Shown: positions 1 through 11,300, counted from the first letter of the stretch. The stretch is DNA of 20,178 nucleotides from an uncultured Lachnospiraceae bacterium (GCA_937950565.1 CALFCS010000091.1:1-20178), one strand, 5' to 3'. The notes: generated by a model not told the origin, from the letters alone. Numbers and translations: made by a program.

Positions 1-3000
1 ATACTGCCCACTTCATTGCATCTATTGCAAATACCTGTACATCTCCTGCATCCGGGAATGAACTGTAATCGCCATCTACATTTACATCATATCCTTTATA
101 ATCCTTTGCATAACGGTACATCATCGTTGCCATCTGTGCACGGGTTACCGGGTCATTTGCTCCAAACAAATCTGTTCCTGTATATCCGGTTACAATCTTC
201 TTCTCTGCTGCCCACAGAACCGCATCCTTGAACCAGTCAGGTTCCGTCACATCGGAGAATCTTTCTGTATATTCCATTACAGGCATGCCGTTCATCTTGT
301 GCAGTACGGCTGCAAACTGGCCTCTTACCAGTGTGTCTGCAGGAGCGAAGTGTGTCTTATCCAGACCTGTCATGGTCTTTGCAAAATAGTTGTAAGCAAC
401 TGCATCGTAGTACCAGTCTCCCTCTTTAACATCTACATATGGGAGCTTTCCTGCATTTTCTCCGACCTGTACACATGTGCTGTATTCCATCGGGAATCCG
501 TCTTTCTTCGCAGTCACCGTCACCGTAAGAATTGCAGTACCATCTGCAACCGCTTCTGCCTTTCCATCCTTATAAACTGCAACTTCCTCATTATCAGAAC
601 TGTATGTAACAGTTACACAATTTTTCAATTCTTCCGGAAGTTCAAAAAGCACTTCTGTATTACCCGCCTGATATGCAGCATCTTCTTTTGGTTTTATCTC
701 GTCAATCATATCCCATGGTTCCTTGTAAATGTTTAAATAAACCAGACGGGATACGGCAAGCTGCAGCGCATCCTTCACATCTTCAGCATTTTGCTGGGAA
801 GTAATACCTTCCAGCGGATTCTCGCCAAGAGATTCCATAAGCTCTGTCAAAGCTGCTGTGGAGTCCTTCTCAAACACCGTATCATCTAACTCTTTCGCTT
901 CTTTCAGCATTGCTTCCAGCTCGTCCAAATTCATAGGCTTTACAGTTACCTCAAATGTTTTTTCAGCAGTCATAAGCCCATGACTTAAATACGCAGTCAG
1001 TGTTACTTTCGCATCTTTTTCCGGATTTGTAACAGAACCGTCTGCCGCGATCACTTCCGGATCAGAAGAAACCCAGCCGATATCCATACCATCCAAAGCG
1101 GGAACCAGATTCATGTCACAGGAAATTGCATCTACAGATGTATTATTCTCTCCTATGATTACATTTTCATTCAGCGCCTCATTTAAGCGTTCTTCCAGCT
1201 TCTTCTGATTTTCCGGATTGGAAATCTGTACCTCGCCTGCTGTCAGCGCTTTATCATATACTTTAAAAGAATCAATTTTTCCCTGGAAATTAGGATCGCT
1301 GCTCCAGCAGGACTTACCGATATATCCCAAAATGCCGTCCGCAGTTCCATTCTTTACAATCGTTTCCATATCCATGCCGCTTAAAAGCGCCGGACCTGCG
1401 AGGACGCCGTCAATATATAAAGAAACGGTTCCATGATCAAAGACCATATCCACGGTATAATAGCGTTCTGCTTCCAGTGAAGAATTACTGTTATAAATAT
1501 GTTCTGTCCTGTCATCTTTAATACCGGCACGAATTCCATTTCCAAAAAACGGCGCATAGAACAAATAATTTTTCCCAACACTTTCTGCCTTTGAACCAAA
1601 ACAGAATAACCATGCCGTATTTGCATTCTGCTGTGTTCTTGCATATGTTGCTTCAATTGTAAATGCTTCTTTATCTGTTAGTGAAGAATAAATATCAGAC
1701 GGCAATGTAAGGTAACTGTCCGTTCCGGTAATATTTAAAACCGTACGTCCACCGTCGTTTACACAGGATATTCCATCCGGATTTACAATTGCAGCATTGT
1801 TCCCCTTGCCGGATACATCTGGAATCACAGCTCCCTCTGCCGCGTCCATATCATACTGCGCGGCAACCGGAAGTTTTTCAAGCTCTTCTTTATCCTGTAC
1901 CGTTATTTTTGTCTCTGCTGTTTTTGTTACAGAACCTACAGTTACTTTTGTTGTAATAATTGCAGTGCCCTTTTTCTTAGCAGTAATGATTCCATTTTCA
2001 CTTACTTCTGCCACTTCAGCCGTATCCGAAGTATAGGTAATGCCGGCAGCTTTAGAGGAAACTCCCGCGGGCAGCTTTACCTGCAGCCTGGAAGAGACGC
2101 CGGTATAGGTAACCACATCCTCGTCTATTGCAAATCCAAGTTTGTCAAATACCGCTTCAGGATCTCTTGTACCATACAATGCAGCTATTTCTTCTTCACT
2201 CAGAGCCTCGTCGTAAACAGCCACTTCATCAACGAGTCCCTGGTAAAGCGGATCCCAGTGATTCACACCGATATAAATATCATTTGCAGATTCCATTAAC
2301 GGACGTGCCGCACTTCCGCTGGCTTTTTCTTCCCCATTGACATATAAGACAACCAGATTGCCTACCTGCTTCAGTGTCACAAAAGACCACTCATCTGTCG
2401 GAAGAGAAATACCTGAAAATGCGGTTGTCCACGCATGCCCGTCTCCTGTGGCCCACAGCTTAAGTCCACCTGTTCCGTCTCCTGCAAGAGAGGTCCAAAG
2501 CTCATTTGCACCTTTGGGGGCGCCGAGATATATCAAGGATCCATTATTCGGAACCGGCTGCGAAGGCTTCACCCACATGGATACCGTATACTCTTGTCCG
2601 ATAATGCCTGTATTCAACTTAATTCCATAATCTCCTAAACGGAGTGCTTTTCCATATTTTCCTTCCTCATATACTGCCGCTCCATTGTAAGAACCATCAT
2701 TATGAAGCGTCCGAAGGTCAGCTCCATTCAGGTCATTTTCAAAGGAATACTCTTTGACCGGCCCATTATCTGCAGACGCCTTCTGCTCATACGCACTTAA
2801 CTGAACAGACTGCTGATTTTGTTTCTCCGAAGAAGCTGTTTTGCTTTTTTCAACTACACGGATTGGAACAACCGTTTCAATCTTGTTCTCACCATCCTTG
2901 TATGTAACCTTCAGCTCCTTTTTCCCAACCTTATTCATGTCGATCGAATCTGCATTGGTGGTAAAATCTGTCACCCGGGCGGTATCCCCATTTTCATAAG

Positions 3001-4669
3001 AAACCGTTGCCCGGATATCATCGGTCTTCAATTCACTTCCAACTGTATAGAGACGTTTTGTCTTCATAACATCAAGAGAAACTGCCGCCGCATCCGTCTT
3101 TACCTGGAAGCTGCATTCTTCTTTTGATGGCGTTTTAGAAAGCTTCAAATCCCCATCCTGACTTACAAGATAATATCCCGGCATCGCAGCACTCTCAAAA
3201 GTCACGCCGCTTCCGGCAAAGCCTTCCAGAGTCCGGAACGTCATATTTTTTCTGGTTTCTTCATCATTTCGTTTATAATCCTGCGTCAGAACGATGTCTG
3301 TCCCGTCTGCACAAAGATATAATCCCGGTTTATTATAAGACTGAATAGAAACATACGCTTCATTTTCCGGATTTACTTTTCCCTTTTCCAGTTCCCACTT
3401 TGCGTCATCCACCTTTGCAGAAGCATCAACCATAACCTTTTTCGTCATTGGATAATCCGAATCCGTCAGTGGATTTTCATAAGCTTCATGGGCAATTGCC
3501 GCGCCTTCCGAATCAAAAATCTGTGTAGTAACACCTGCAAGGCCTGTAGATGTCATCAAAATCGGATCAATGCTTCCATCTTCCTTTACTGTAAATTCAT
3601 CAATACATGCAGAACGGCGGAAACCGCTTCCCCACGGCAATGCGCCGGTATGATAAACAAAATAGGACTTGCCCTGATAATCAAATACTGCCGGATGATT
3701 TGTGTTGGCAGTTGTGGACGGAGGCATTACAATACCTCCAAATTCAAGCTGGCCTGACATCAGATCATCTGTTGTACTATATGCCATCTGCTCTCTCCAG
3801 CCAGCCGCATAGAACACATAGTAATCCCCATAATAATTACCATTTTCATCCTGCTGGCGGTAGAAATAAGAAGCTTCTGTAAATCCGGCATCGTTCGGAT
3901 TTCCGTTAAATGTAAACTGTACGATATCACCATCTTCCTTGCTCACGATACCATTGTCATTCTGGTCAATGACATACAGATGCCCATCTTCATTTACATC
4001 TGCCTGGCACACATAAGCGTGTGTATTTCCCCAGCCAATATACAGAGTCTCATCATTTCCATTTTCATCCTTATCTACCCAGGCTGTCGGGTCTATATCA
4101 TACCACGGTTCATCAAAGCCGGTCTGGCTGTTATAGATCAGCGGGGTATCGAGCGCCACAAAGTTTCCGGTCGGCGTGTCACATTCCGCCACACCGATAC
4201 AATGCCCTTCTTTTTCACCGGAAATATTCGTTGGCGTACAGAACAACAGATAGTATTTCCCTTTAAATTTTATAACCTGGGAAGCCCATGCGGTTACCCG
4301 GTCAAGCGCCCAGCTGACCTGCGTCATATCCAAAATCATATTTTCATATTTCCAGTGAATCAAATCCTTCGAAGAATATGCACGGTAATCCGGCATCTGA
4401 TACCATTCTACTTCTGAAGTGTCATGTCCAACATAAGCATATACCGTATCTCCATCTACCAAAATAGACGGGTCTCCTCCATATAAGATATTTCCATCTC
4501 CATCAAATCCAAGAAACGGGTTTCCCAGCTCACTTTTTGCCAGTGTTGTTTCCACTGGAATATTCAGATACCTCGTATCTGAAGTTGTTTCGTCTGCCGC
4601 AAATGTCTGCAGCGGAGAAATTGTTACGGCAAGAGTAAGAAATGCCGCCAATACTTGTTTTATTTTCAT
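1..4669 (-). CDS. GH43 family secreted glycosidase with AbfB, LamG, Ig-like and SLH modules (C-terminus beyond window)
   Basis: The reading frame is open from ATG at 4669 to the left edge (1556 complete codons, no stop or frameshift); about 30 residues of the third SLH repeat are missing. A signal peptide (about residues 1-24, ending TFAA) leads into a five-bladed GH43 domain (about 32-375). The expected acidic residues are present: Asp66 in GGDPS, Asp193 in DIDPT and Glu265 in FTEAS. Then come an AbfB/CBM42-like module with GVTFES and PGYYL, an Ig-like domain, a LamG domain, a Big_2-like domain, a second LamG, an atypical Ig domain, a helical FIVAR-like segment, another Ig domain and SLH repeats (from about 446 downwards). 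GH43 plus AbfB suggests an exo-acting alpha-L-arabinofuranosidase on arabinan or arabinoxylan; this is inference. AAGGAGG lies about 11 nt before the ATG, in the 19-bp gap after the upstream gene. It is a paralogue of the 7772-12514 gene, but its SLH repeats are of a different type. Confidence 0.9.
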   Translation of the reverse strand, partial: MKIKQVLAAFLTLAVTISPLQTFAADETTSDTRYLNIPVETTLAKSELGNPFLGFDGDGNILYGGDPSILVDGDTVYAYVGHDTSEVEWYQMPDYRAYSSKDLIHWKYENMILDMTQVSWALDRVTAWASQVIKFKGKYYLLFCTPTNISGEKEGHCIGVAECDTPTGNFVALDTPLIYNSQTGFDEPWYDIDPTAWVDKDENGNDETLYIGWGNTHAYVCQADVNEDGHLYVIDQNDNGIVSKEDGDIVQFTFNGNPNDAGFTEASYFYRQQDENGNYYGDYYVFYAAGWREQMAYSTTDDLMSGQLEFGGIVMPPSTTANTNHPAVFDYQGKSYFVYHTGALPWGSGFRRSACIDEFTVKEDGSIDPILMTSTGLAGVTTQIFDSEGAAIAHEAYENPLTDSDYPMTKKVMVDASAKVDDAKWELEKGKVNPENEAYVSIQSYNKPGLYLCADGTDIVLTQDYKRNDEETRKNMTFRTLEGFAGSGVTFESAAMPGYYLVSQDGDLKLSKTPSKEECSFQVKTDAAAVSLDVMKTKRLYTVGSELKTDDIRATVSYENGDTARVTDFTTNADSIDMNKVGKKELKVTYKDGENKIETVVPIRVVEKSKTASSEKQNQQSVQLSAYEQKASADNGPVKEYSFENDLNGADLRTLHNDGSYNGAAVYEEGKYGKALRLGDYGIKLNTGIIGQEYTVSMWVKPSQPVPNNGSLIYLGAPKGANELWTSLAGDGTGGLKLWATGDGHAWTTAFSGISLPTDEWSFVTLKQVGNLVVLYVNGEEKASGSAARPLMESANDIYIGVNHWDPLYQGLVDEVAVYDEALSEEEIAALYGTRDPEAVFDKLGFAIDEDVVTYTGVSSRLQVKLPAGVSSKAAGITYTSDTAEVAEVSENGIITAKKKGTAIITTKVTVGSVTKTAETKITVQDKEELEKLPVAAQYDMDAAEGAVIPDVSGKGNNAAIVNPDGISCVNDGGRTVLNITGTDSYLTLPSDIYSSLTDKEAFTIEATYARTQQNANTAWLFCFGSKAESVGKNYLFYAPFFGNGIRAGIKDDRTEHIYNSNSSLEAERYYTVDMVFDHGTVSLYIDGVLAGPALLSGMDMETIVKNGTADGILGYIGKSCWSSDPNFQGKIDSFKVYDKALTAGEVQISNPENQKKLEERLNEALNENVIIGENNTSVDAISCDMNLVPALDGMDIGWVSSDPEVIAADGSVTNPEKDAKVTLTAYLSHGLMTAEKTFEVTVKPMNLDELEAMLKEAKELDDTVFEKDSTAALTELMESLGENPLEGITSQQNAEDVKDALQLAVSRLVYLNIYKEPWDMIDEIKPKEDAAYQAGNTEVLFELPEELKNCVTVTYSSDNEEVAVYKDGKAEAVADGTAILTVTVTAKKDGFPMEYSTCVQVGENAGKLPYVDVKEGDWYYDAVAYNYFAKTMTGLDKTHFAPADTLVRGQFAAVLHKMNGMPVMEYTERFSDVTEPDWFKDAVLWAAEKKIVTGYTGTDLFGANDPVTRAQMATMMYRYAKDYKGYDVNVDGDYSSFPDAGDVQVFAIDAMKWAV

Positions 4670-4673
4670 TACT

Positions 4674-5240
4674 TTCTTTTCCTCCTTCTTATTTTTCCAT
4701 AAACCTCTGGATAATAATTGCCGCTTCTGCACGGGAAGTATTTCCCCAGGGTTCAATTCTCGTTCCGTTATCTTTACCTGTAATAATGCCCTTTCCGACT
4801 GCCCATCCCATTGCCTTCGCTGCAAATTCACTTACACTTGACGCATCTGTAAAAGTATCAAGCCCTGCCGATGTGCTGGTATCTTTATTCAGATATTTCG
4901 CATAGCGGTGCATCATAACAACCATTTGTTCACGTGTAATATTATCCGCAGGTCCAAACAGCTTTGTGTCTGTATATCCGGTCACGATTCCCTGCTCTGC
5001 TGCCCAGAGGACAGCCGGTCCATACCATTCATCACCACGGATATCCCCAAAGGATTTGTCCGTATTCACTGCAGGCTCTCCTTCCATACGGTATAGAATC
5101 AATGCAAATTGCGCACGTGCCAACTGATTATACGGTGCAAAATGTGTTGCATCTGTCCCGGTCATCAATCCTTTATAATAAGTATATGCTGCAGCATCAT
5201 AGAACCAGTCTCCTGCTGCCACGTCAGCATACGGCAGACC
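4674..5240 (-). repeat. Duplicated SLH anchor plus ribosome-binding junction, copy 1
   Basis: The region coding for the three SLH repeats, its stop codon and the following ribosome binding site closely match 7757-8320. The stretch 4698-4758 is identical to 7781-7841 (61 bp), and 4674-4693 is identical to 7757-7776, so the likeness continues through the gap. Divergence is highest in the linker between repeats 2 and 3 (about 4840-4890). Confidence 0.8.
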
Positions 5241-7757
5241 CTTACCTTCAACATTCACTTCAAATGATGCTTTCATATCATTATAAGTAACTGTTACTCT
5301 CTGCTTTCCGGCAGCATATGGCTGATATCCGGACAGACTGTAGCCTTCTTTGATTTCGGCCGCTGTTCCGTCTGCATAAGAAGCCACGACCACCATGCCT
5401 GTTGTATCCAGTGTTTCTCCTATATAATAAGTAGTCTCGTCCGGGGCAATAACTTCAAGTGATTCCATAATTGGTACAAGCTCATCTACGGCCTTCTGCA
5501 CCTTTTCGGATATCGCATTAACCTCTTTCATAGTTTTGCATGCTTTCAGACTATCCTCCGCATCAGTAAGAACATTTACCAGATTATCATAGCTCTTTTC
5601 TGTATAATCATCAGCATTCAACTGATATGCTTTATCAATGAGCTGTTCTGCTGTTGCCGTACTAAAATAATTTTCACTTCCCCATTTTGCCTGCAAGGTG
5701 TCGTATTCTGCTGCTGTAATCGGAAGCACATATCCATGACGGAATTTTTCCGGGAATGAAAACTCTGAGCTGTCAAGCAATTCAAATTCTCCGGAAGAAA
5801 GGTCTGTCGTAATAAGCGGGTAATATCCCTGTGCAAGAATAAAACGGTCAACCATCAGACACCACTGGTCTTTTCCATCCGCTGTCTTTTCATTCATTTT
5901 AAAAATAATAGGTCCTTCTACACCAATGAACTTTTCAGGAACCGTCGTTGACATTGTTTCGGACGGAATATCTGTAAACTCGCCTAACATGGAATCTGAG
6001 TAATCAATCTGGATCTGTCCATTTCCTTCATTCTTTGTATAACGGTAATAGATACCATCATCTTCTATTACAGTAGAATCGATTACAACGTTACGGTTTG
6101 GTATCGCTGCTTCCTCTTCGGTAGGATTGTAAAGCTTTGTTTCGGTGAAATTACGGAAATCTCTTGTTTTCGCATAATAAATTGCATAATTTCCATATTC
6201 CTTCGTGATATTTTCATTCTCATCCAGTTCAAGCGTTGTTGCGGACCAGAATACCACATACTCGCCGGTTTTATGGTCATATACAAATTCCGGCGCCCAC
6301 GTACATCCTGCGTTTTCCGGAGCAAAATCTGTAATCCATGGTTCACTCCAGTTTACAAGGTCTTCGGACTCCCATACAACGACACCATTTCCACCATTTC
6401 TACGCGCATCTTCCCAATTCTGTCCCCAGTCCGGATCACCATGGAAAATACTTAAGTCTGTCGCGATCATATAAAACTTATCGCCCTCCGCGGATCTTCC
6501 GATATAATGATCTCTCAGACCGCTCTCGCCAATTGTACTGACAAGGACCGGATTCCCGCCATTTAGATTTTCCCAGTTCAAGCCATCTTTACTAATAGAG
6601 AAATAAGTCTGTTCCTGCATAGCGGTTGCCTCTGTCCCTGTAAAATGAACAAACAGATAACCTTTATATTCTTCATCCTTCGCGTCCTGCTTCGCCTTTA
6701 CCGTCACATTATAATGTTTTACAACAGACTCCTTCCCTTTCGAAAATGTTGCTGTCAATTTTACAATTCTATCCTTCTCCTGTCTTGTAACAACGCCTGC
6801 CGGTGTCTCATCATAATCCTTATTCTCTACCGCTTTTGTACTGATCACATTTTCATCAGAAGAAGTCCATGTAATAGAAACACCCTTTTCTTCTTTTGGA
6901 AGCGTAATATTACCTCTGATGTCATTTGCGTTCGGAATCTCGAAATGGTCTGCCACATAGTGAATATCCGTCATTGCGGTTTCACGGGCAGCCGCTTCTG
7001 CTTCCGTTGTCTCTTTTACTTCCGATGCAGTCATTGCATAATCATAGACCTTTATATTGTCAAAATAACCACGGAAATACTTATCCGCTTCAAAAAAGGA
7101 TTTGCCGACATATGCTTTCAGATTACTGCCAAAATCCGATATACTACAATTCACATCCGCTTTTTCTGCAATCAGTTTGCCATCCTGATACAACTGAAGA
7201 GAAGACGGGGTAATGACCATCTTTACATTAATCCACTCTCTTACATTATTTGGATAAACAAAAGAAGTCTCCGCAACATTTTCCTGAAAAGCACCCTGCG
7301 ATGTAATCGCCAGCTTCATTGCCGTTGGGTCCGTTCTCAAAAACATATATTTCGTGTCATTCACACCAATGCCGAATGTAAAGTAAAATCCTTTTCTTGT
7401 GACCTCATTTACATCCATGGAAATGGTCATTGTGTCCATTCCGTCAAAATATCCTTCCGGAAATTCCAGATAGCTGTTATGTCCGCCAACTTCCGTCCCG
7501 CCGTCAAGATATAATACTTGTCCATATTCTTTATCCTGAACATAAGATGCCCCATTCGTAATCCTTGCATCATGATTTCCTGCACTGTCCTTTACCACAC
7601 CGGGTGCATATTCCTCATCAAAGTTGTATTCCAGAACCGGCGCTTTTTCATTTTCTTCAGCCTGAACTGACAGCATGCCGTTTCCTGCTATGCTTCCTGC
7701 AAGGATTGAAGCCACAGACAACATAGCAATATATTTTTTGCTTTTTTTCATTATCAT
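4689..7757 (-). CDS. Secreted LamG-GH43 glycosidase with C-terminal SLH anchor
   Basis: This 1022-aa protein has a signal peptide (cut near VQA-EE, residue 33), an N-terminal LamG/concanavalin-like domain (about 40-245), an atypical bacterial Ig domain (about 260-354), a GH43 propeller (about 363-693), a FIVAR-like helical segment (about 700-763), a Big_3-type Ig domain (about 765-838) and three SLH repeats (841-1022). Probable GH43 catalytic residues are Asp416 in LRDHY, Asp560 in VVIDST and Glu614 in GVEGP; WAPE at 487-490 is typical of the fold. The propeller differs from those of its neighbours, so a different linkage or chain position is likely. Arabinosidase or xylosidase activity is inferred from family only. 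ATG at 7757 has AAGGAGG about 6 nt upstream. The ATG of Met3 (7751) has the ~12-nt spacing seen for the downstream gene and is an alternative start. The SLH tail is nearly identical to that of the 7772-12514 gene. Confidence 0.92.
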   Translation of the reverse strand: MIMKKSKKYIAMLSVASILAGSIAGNGMLSVQAEENEKAPVLEYNFDEEYAPGVVKDSAGNHDARITNGASYVQDKEYGQVLYLDGGTEVGGHNSYLEFPEGYFDGMDTMTISMDVNEVTRKGFYFTFGIGVNDTKYMFLRTDPTAMKLAITSQGAFQENVAETSFVYPNNVREWINVKMVITPSSLQLYQDGKLIAEKADVNCSISDFGSNLKAYVGKSFFEADKYFRGYFDNIKVYDYAMTASEVKETTEAEAAARETAMTDIHYVADHFEIPNANDIRGNITLPKEEKGVSITWTSSDENVISTKAVENKDYDETPAGVVTRQEKDRIVKLTATFSKGKESVVKHYNVTVKAKQDAKDEEYKGYLFVHFTGTEATAMQEQTYFSISKDGLNWENLNGGNPVLVSTIGESGLRDHYIGRSAEGDKFYMIATDLSIFHGDPDWGQNWEDARRNGGNGVVVWESEDLVNWSEPWITDFAPENAGCTWAPEFVYDHKTGEYVVFWSATTLELDENENITKEYGNYAIYYAKTRDFRNFTETKLYNPTEEEAAIPNRNVVIDSTVIEDDGIYYRYTKNEGNGQIQIDYSDSMLGEFTDIPSETMSTTVPEKFIGVEGPIIFKMNEKTADGKDQWCLMVDRFILAQGYYPLITTDLSSGEFELLDSSEFSFPEKFRHGYVLPITAAEYDTLQAKWGSENYFSTATAEQLIDKAYQLNADDYTEKSYDNLVNVLTDAEDSLKACKTMKEVNAISEKVQKAVDELVPIMESLEVIAPDETTYYIGETLDTTGMVVVASYADGTAAEIKEGYSLSGYQPYAAGKQRVTVTYNDMKASFEVNVEGKGLPYADVAAGDWFYDAAAYTYYKGLMTGTDATHFAPYNQLARAQFALILYRMEGEPAVNTDKSFGDIRGDEWYGPAVLWAAEQGIVTGYTDTKLFGPADNITREQMVVMMHRYAKYLNKDTSTSAGLDTFTDASSVSEFAAKAMGWAVGKGIITGKDNGTRIEPWGNTSRAEAAIIIQRFMEK

Positions 7758-8320
7758 TCTTTTCCTCCTTCTTATTCTTTCATAAACCTCTGGATAATAA
7801 TTGCCGCTTCTGCACGGGAAGTATTTCCCCAGGGTTCAATTTTTGTTCCGTTATCTTTACCTGCAATGATGCCGTTTCCGACTGCCCATCCCATTGCCTT
7901 TTCTGCGAAACCACTTACACTTGACGCATCTGCAAAATTGCTATAGTCTGCTGACACATTGGTATCCTTACCCAGATATTTTGCATAGCGGTGCATCATA
8001 ACAACCATTTGTTCGCGTGTAATGTTATCCGCAGGTCCAAACAATTTTGTGTCTGTATACCCGGTCACGATTCCCTGCTCGGCCGCCCATAGGACTGCAG
8101 GCCCATACCATTCATCACCACGGATATCTCCAAAGGATTTATCCGTATTCACTGCAGGTTCTCCTTCCATACGATATAAAATCAATGCGAACTGTGCGCG
8201 TGCCAGCTGATTATAAGGTGCAAAATGTGTTGTGTCTGTTCCGGTCATCAGCCCTTCATAATAAGTATATGCGGCAGCGTCATAGAACCAATCCCCTTCT
8301 GCCACGTCTACATACGGTAA
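7757..8320 (-). repeat. Duplicated SLH anchor plus ribosome-binding junction, copy 2
   Basis: This is the partner of 4674-5240 and codes for the SLH anchor of the 1580-aa protein and the leader of the next gene. Protein identity between the copies is very high in repeats 1 and 2, while the regions upstream of the LPY motif (Big_2-like here, Big_3-like in the other) are unrelated. Confidence 0.8.
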
Positions 8321-11300
8321 CCCGCCTGCATTTTCACCGACTTCCACACAGGTACTGTATTCCATAGGAAATCCATCTGCTTTTGCAGTTACCGTCACTG
8401 TAAGGATTGCGGTACCTTCTGCAGCTGCCCTTGCTTTTCCATCTTCATATACTGCAACCTCTTCATTATCAGAAGTATACGTAACTGTCACACCATTTTC
8501 CAGCTCTTCGGGAAGTTCAAACAGCGTTTCTGTCTCGCCTACATGATAAAATGCGCGAGCCTTTGGTTCTGATTTCGCTATGATATTCCATGGGTCTTTA
8601 TATTCATCTATATAGACCAGCCCGGAAGCTGCTTTTATAAATGCACGCCGGATCTCTTGTACTTCCTGCTGCGATTGAAGCTCAGACAAAGGCGTTTTTT
8701 CCAGCGATGTCAGAAGCTCCATCATTCCAGATGCAGAATCCTCTTTGAACAGACTGTAATCCAATGATTTCGCCTCTGAAAGCATAGCCTCTACTTCACT
8801 TAAATCCAACGGCAGTACCGTTACCGTAAATGATTTTTCCACCGTCATCATGCCATAACTGATATATGCTGTTAAAGTCACTTCTGTCTCTGTTTTTGGA
8901 TTTGTAACAGTCCCGTTTGCGGCAATTACAGAAGGATTTGAAGAAATCCAGCCAATATTCCATTTTTCCGTGTTATTAACCAGATTCATATCGCAGCTTA
9001 CTTTATCAATTGACTCATTTTTATCACCGATAATGGTTTCTTCTGAAACTGCTGTATCTAATTGTTTTTTTAACACCTCCCGGCATTCCGGGTTCAACAA
9101 CTGAATTTCACTTGCCGACAACGCTTTATCATAAATTTTAAAAGAATCAATTTTTGCAAGCAGGTTGGAATCTGCGCTCCAACAGGACTTACCAATATAT
9201 CCCAGTATTCCTTCTGACGTCCCATCATTTATAATCTTCTCCATACTCATTCCACTTTTTAACGGAGGCCCGGCAAGAACGCCATCAACATACAGAGAAA
9301 TCATTCCATGGTCATATACCATAGATACCGTATAATATTGTTCGACCTCCAGCGAATAATTGCTTTGATAAATTTTCTCTACAGAACTGTCTTTTATACC
9401 TGCACGAATCTTATCTTCAAAAAACGGAGAGAAGAACAAATAATTTTTGCCTGCTGTTTTTGAGCCCATACAAAACAACCATGCCGTATAGGCATCCTGT
9501 TTTGTTCTCGCAAAGGTCGTTTCTATTGTAAATGCCTCTTTATCTGTTAATGTCGTATAAATATCATATGGCAGTGTAATATAACCATCTGTATCCTGAA
9601 TCTGAAGAACCGTCCGCTCCCCGTCTTTTACATATGAGGTCGCTCCCGGATTCACGATTGTGGCATGATTTCCATTGCCGGAAATGTCCGTAATTACACC
9701 GTTCTCTCCCCCATTCATATCATATCCTGCTGCAAGCGGAATATTTTTCAGTTCTTTTGCATCCACAACAGTTACCCTTGTATCGGCAGTTTTCGTAACA
9801 TTTCCTACCGTTACTGTTGTCGTAATTACAGCATCTCCCGCCTGTACGCCTGTCAACAGCCCGGTTTTATCTACTGTCACGGTCTGCGGAGTATCCGATG
9901 CATATGAAATCTCTGCATCTGAAACTGCAATACCGTTCGGAAGCCCTGCCTGCAGCCTCGTAGAAACACCTGTATACAAATCCATGGCTTCTTCTACTTC
10001 AAACCCAGTCTCCTCCAGAACCGTTTCCGGTAATTTCGGCGCATATAATGCTGCAGCCTGTGCCGCACTTAAAGCCTCATCATAAACTGTCACTTCATCT
10101 ATCATTCCCTGATACAAGGAATCCCAGTGGTTTACACCTATGTAAATATCGTTCACAGCATTCATAAGCGGCCTGGCTGCACTTCCGCTGCCCTTTTCTT
10201 CCCCATTCAGATACAGAGTCGCCTGATTTCCCTTCTGTGTCAGCGTTATGTGTGACCAGGTATGAACCGGAAGTAAGATTCCTGAAAATGCAGTCTCCCA
10301 GGCAAGAGAATCTCCCGTTGACCAGAGACGTATCCCACCATTTCCATCGCCAGTCAGCGATACCCATTGTTCAGCAGCGCCTTTGGGTGTTCCCAAAAAC
10401 AGCAAAGAGCTGTAATTCAATACTTCTGATGATGGATTCACCCACATAGAAATCGTATAATCTTCACCAAGCTCACCCACATTTAGCTTTAATCCATAAT
10501 CACCCAGCAGAATTCCTTTTCCATATTTTCCGTCTCCGTATACTGCACTTCCATTATAAATACCATCATTATGCAGCTTCTGCATATCGGCACCATTCAA
10601 ATCATTTTCAAAAGTATATTTTTTTACCAGCGAATCTGCTTCTTCATATATCATTGATGATGCCGACCAAGCTTTGACAACGTTGGCTGTCCTGCTCTCT
10701 TTCACTACCCGGATCGGTACACTTTCTTCAAGTACAGTATCCCCTTCTTTGTAGGTTATTTTTAACTGCTTATTACCAACACGATTCATATCAATAGAAT
10801 CCGCATTTGTAGTAAATGTATTCGTTCGTAATTCATTTCCATTTTCATAGTGTACGATTACACGGATATCATCTGTCTGCAGTTTACTTCCTACAGTATA
10901 AAGACGCTTTGTCTTCAGAATCTCCAGTGACACTGCTTTCGTATCTGTCTGTATTTGAAATGTACATGCTTCCGGTAAAATCTGATCCGAAAGAATCAAA
11001 TCACCTTCCACGCTCGCCAGATAATAACCTGGTTTTGCAACACTTTCAAATGAAACACCATAGCCTGCAAACCCTTCCAATGTGCGGAAGGTCATCTTTG
11101 CCGCTGTTTCTTTATCGTCCTTTTTATCGTCCTGGGTCAAAACAATCTTGTTATCCTCTGCACACAGATACAGTCCCGGCTTATTATAAGACTGAATCGA
11201 TACATAAGCATCCTTGTCCGGGTCAGCTTTCCCCTTTTCTAATTCCCATGCTGCATCTTCTGTTTTCGCATTTTCGTCTGCCAGAATATCTTTTCTCATC

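Noticed and set aside
6645..7514. Plus-strand open frame of 289 codons
   Set aside because: It lies wholly antisense to the LamG and Ig part of the 1022-aa gene, which has clear domains, a signal peptide and a ribosome binding site. The plus-strand product is rich in Cys, Arg, His and Ile with no recognisable motif.
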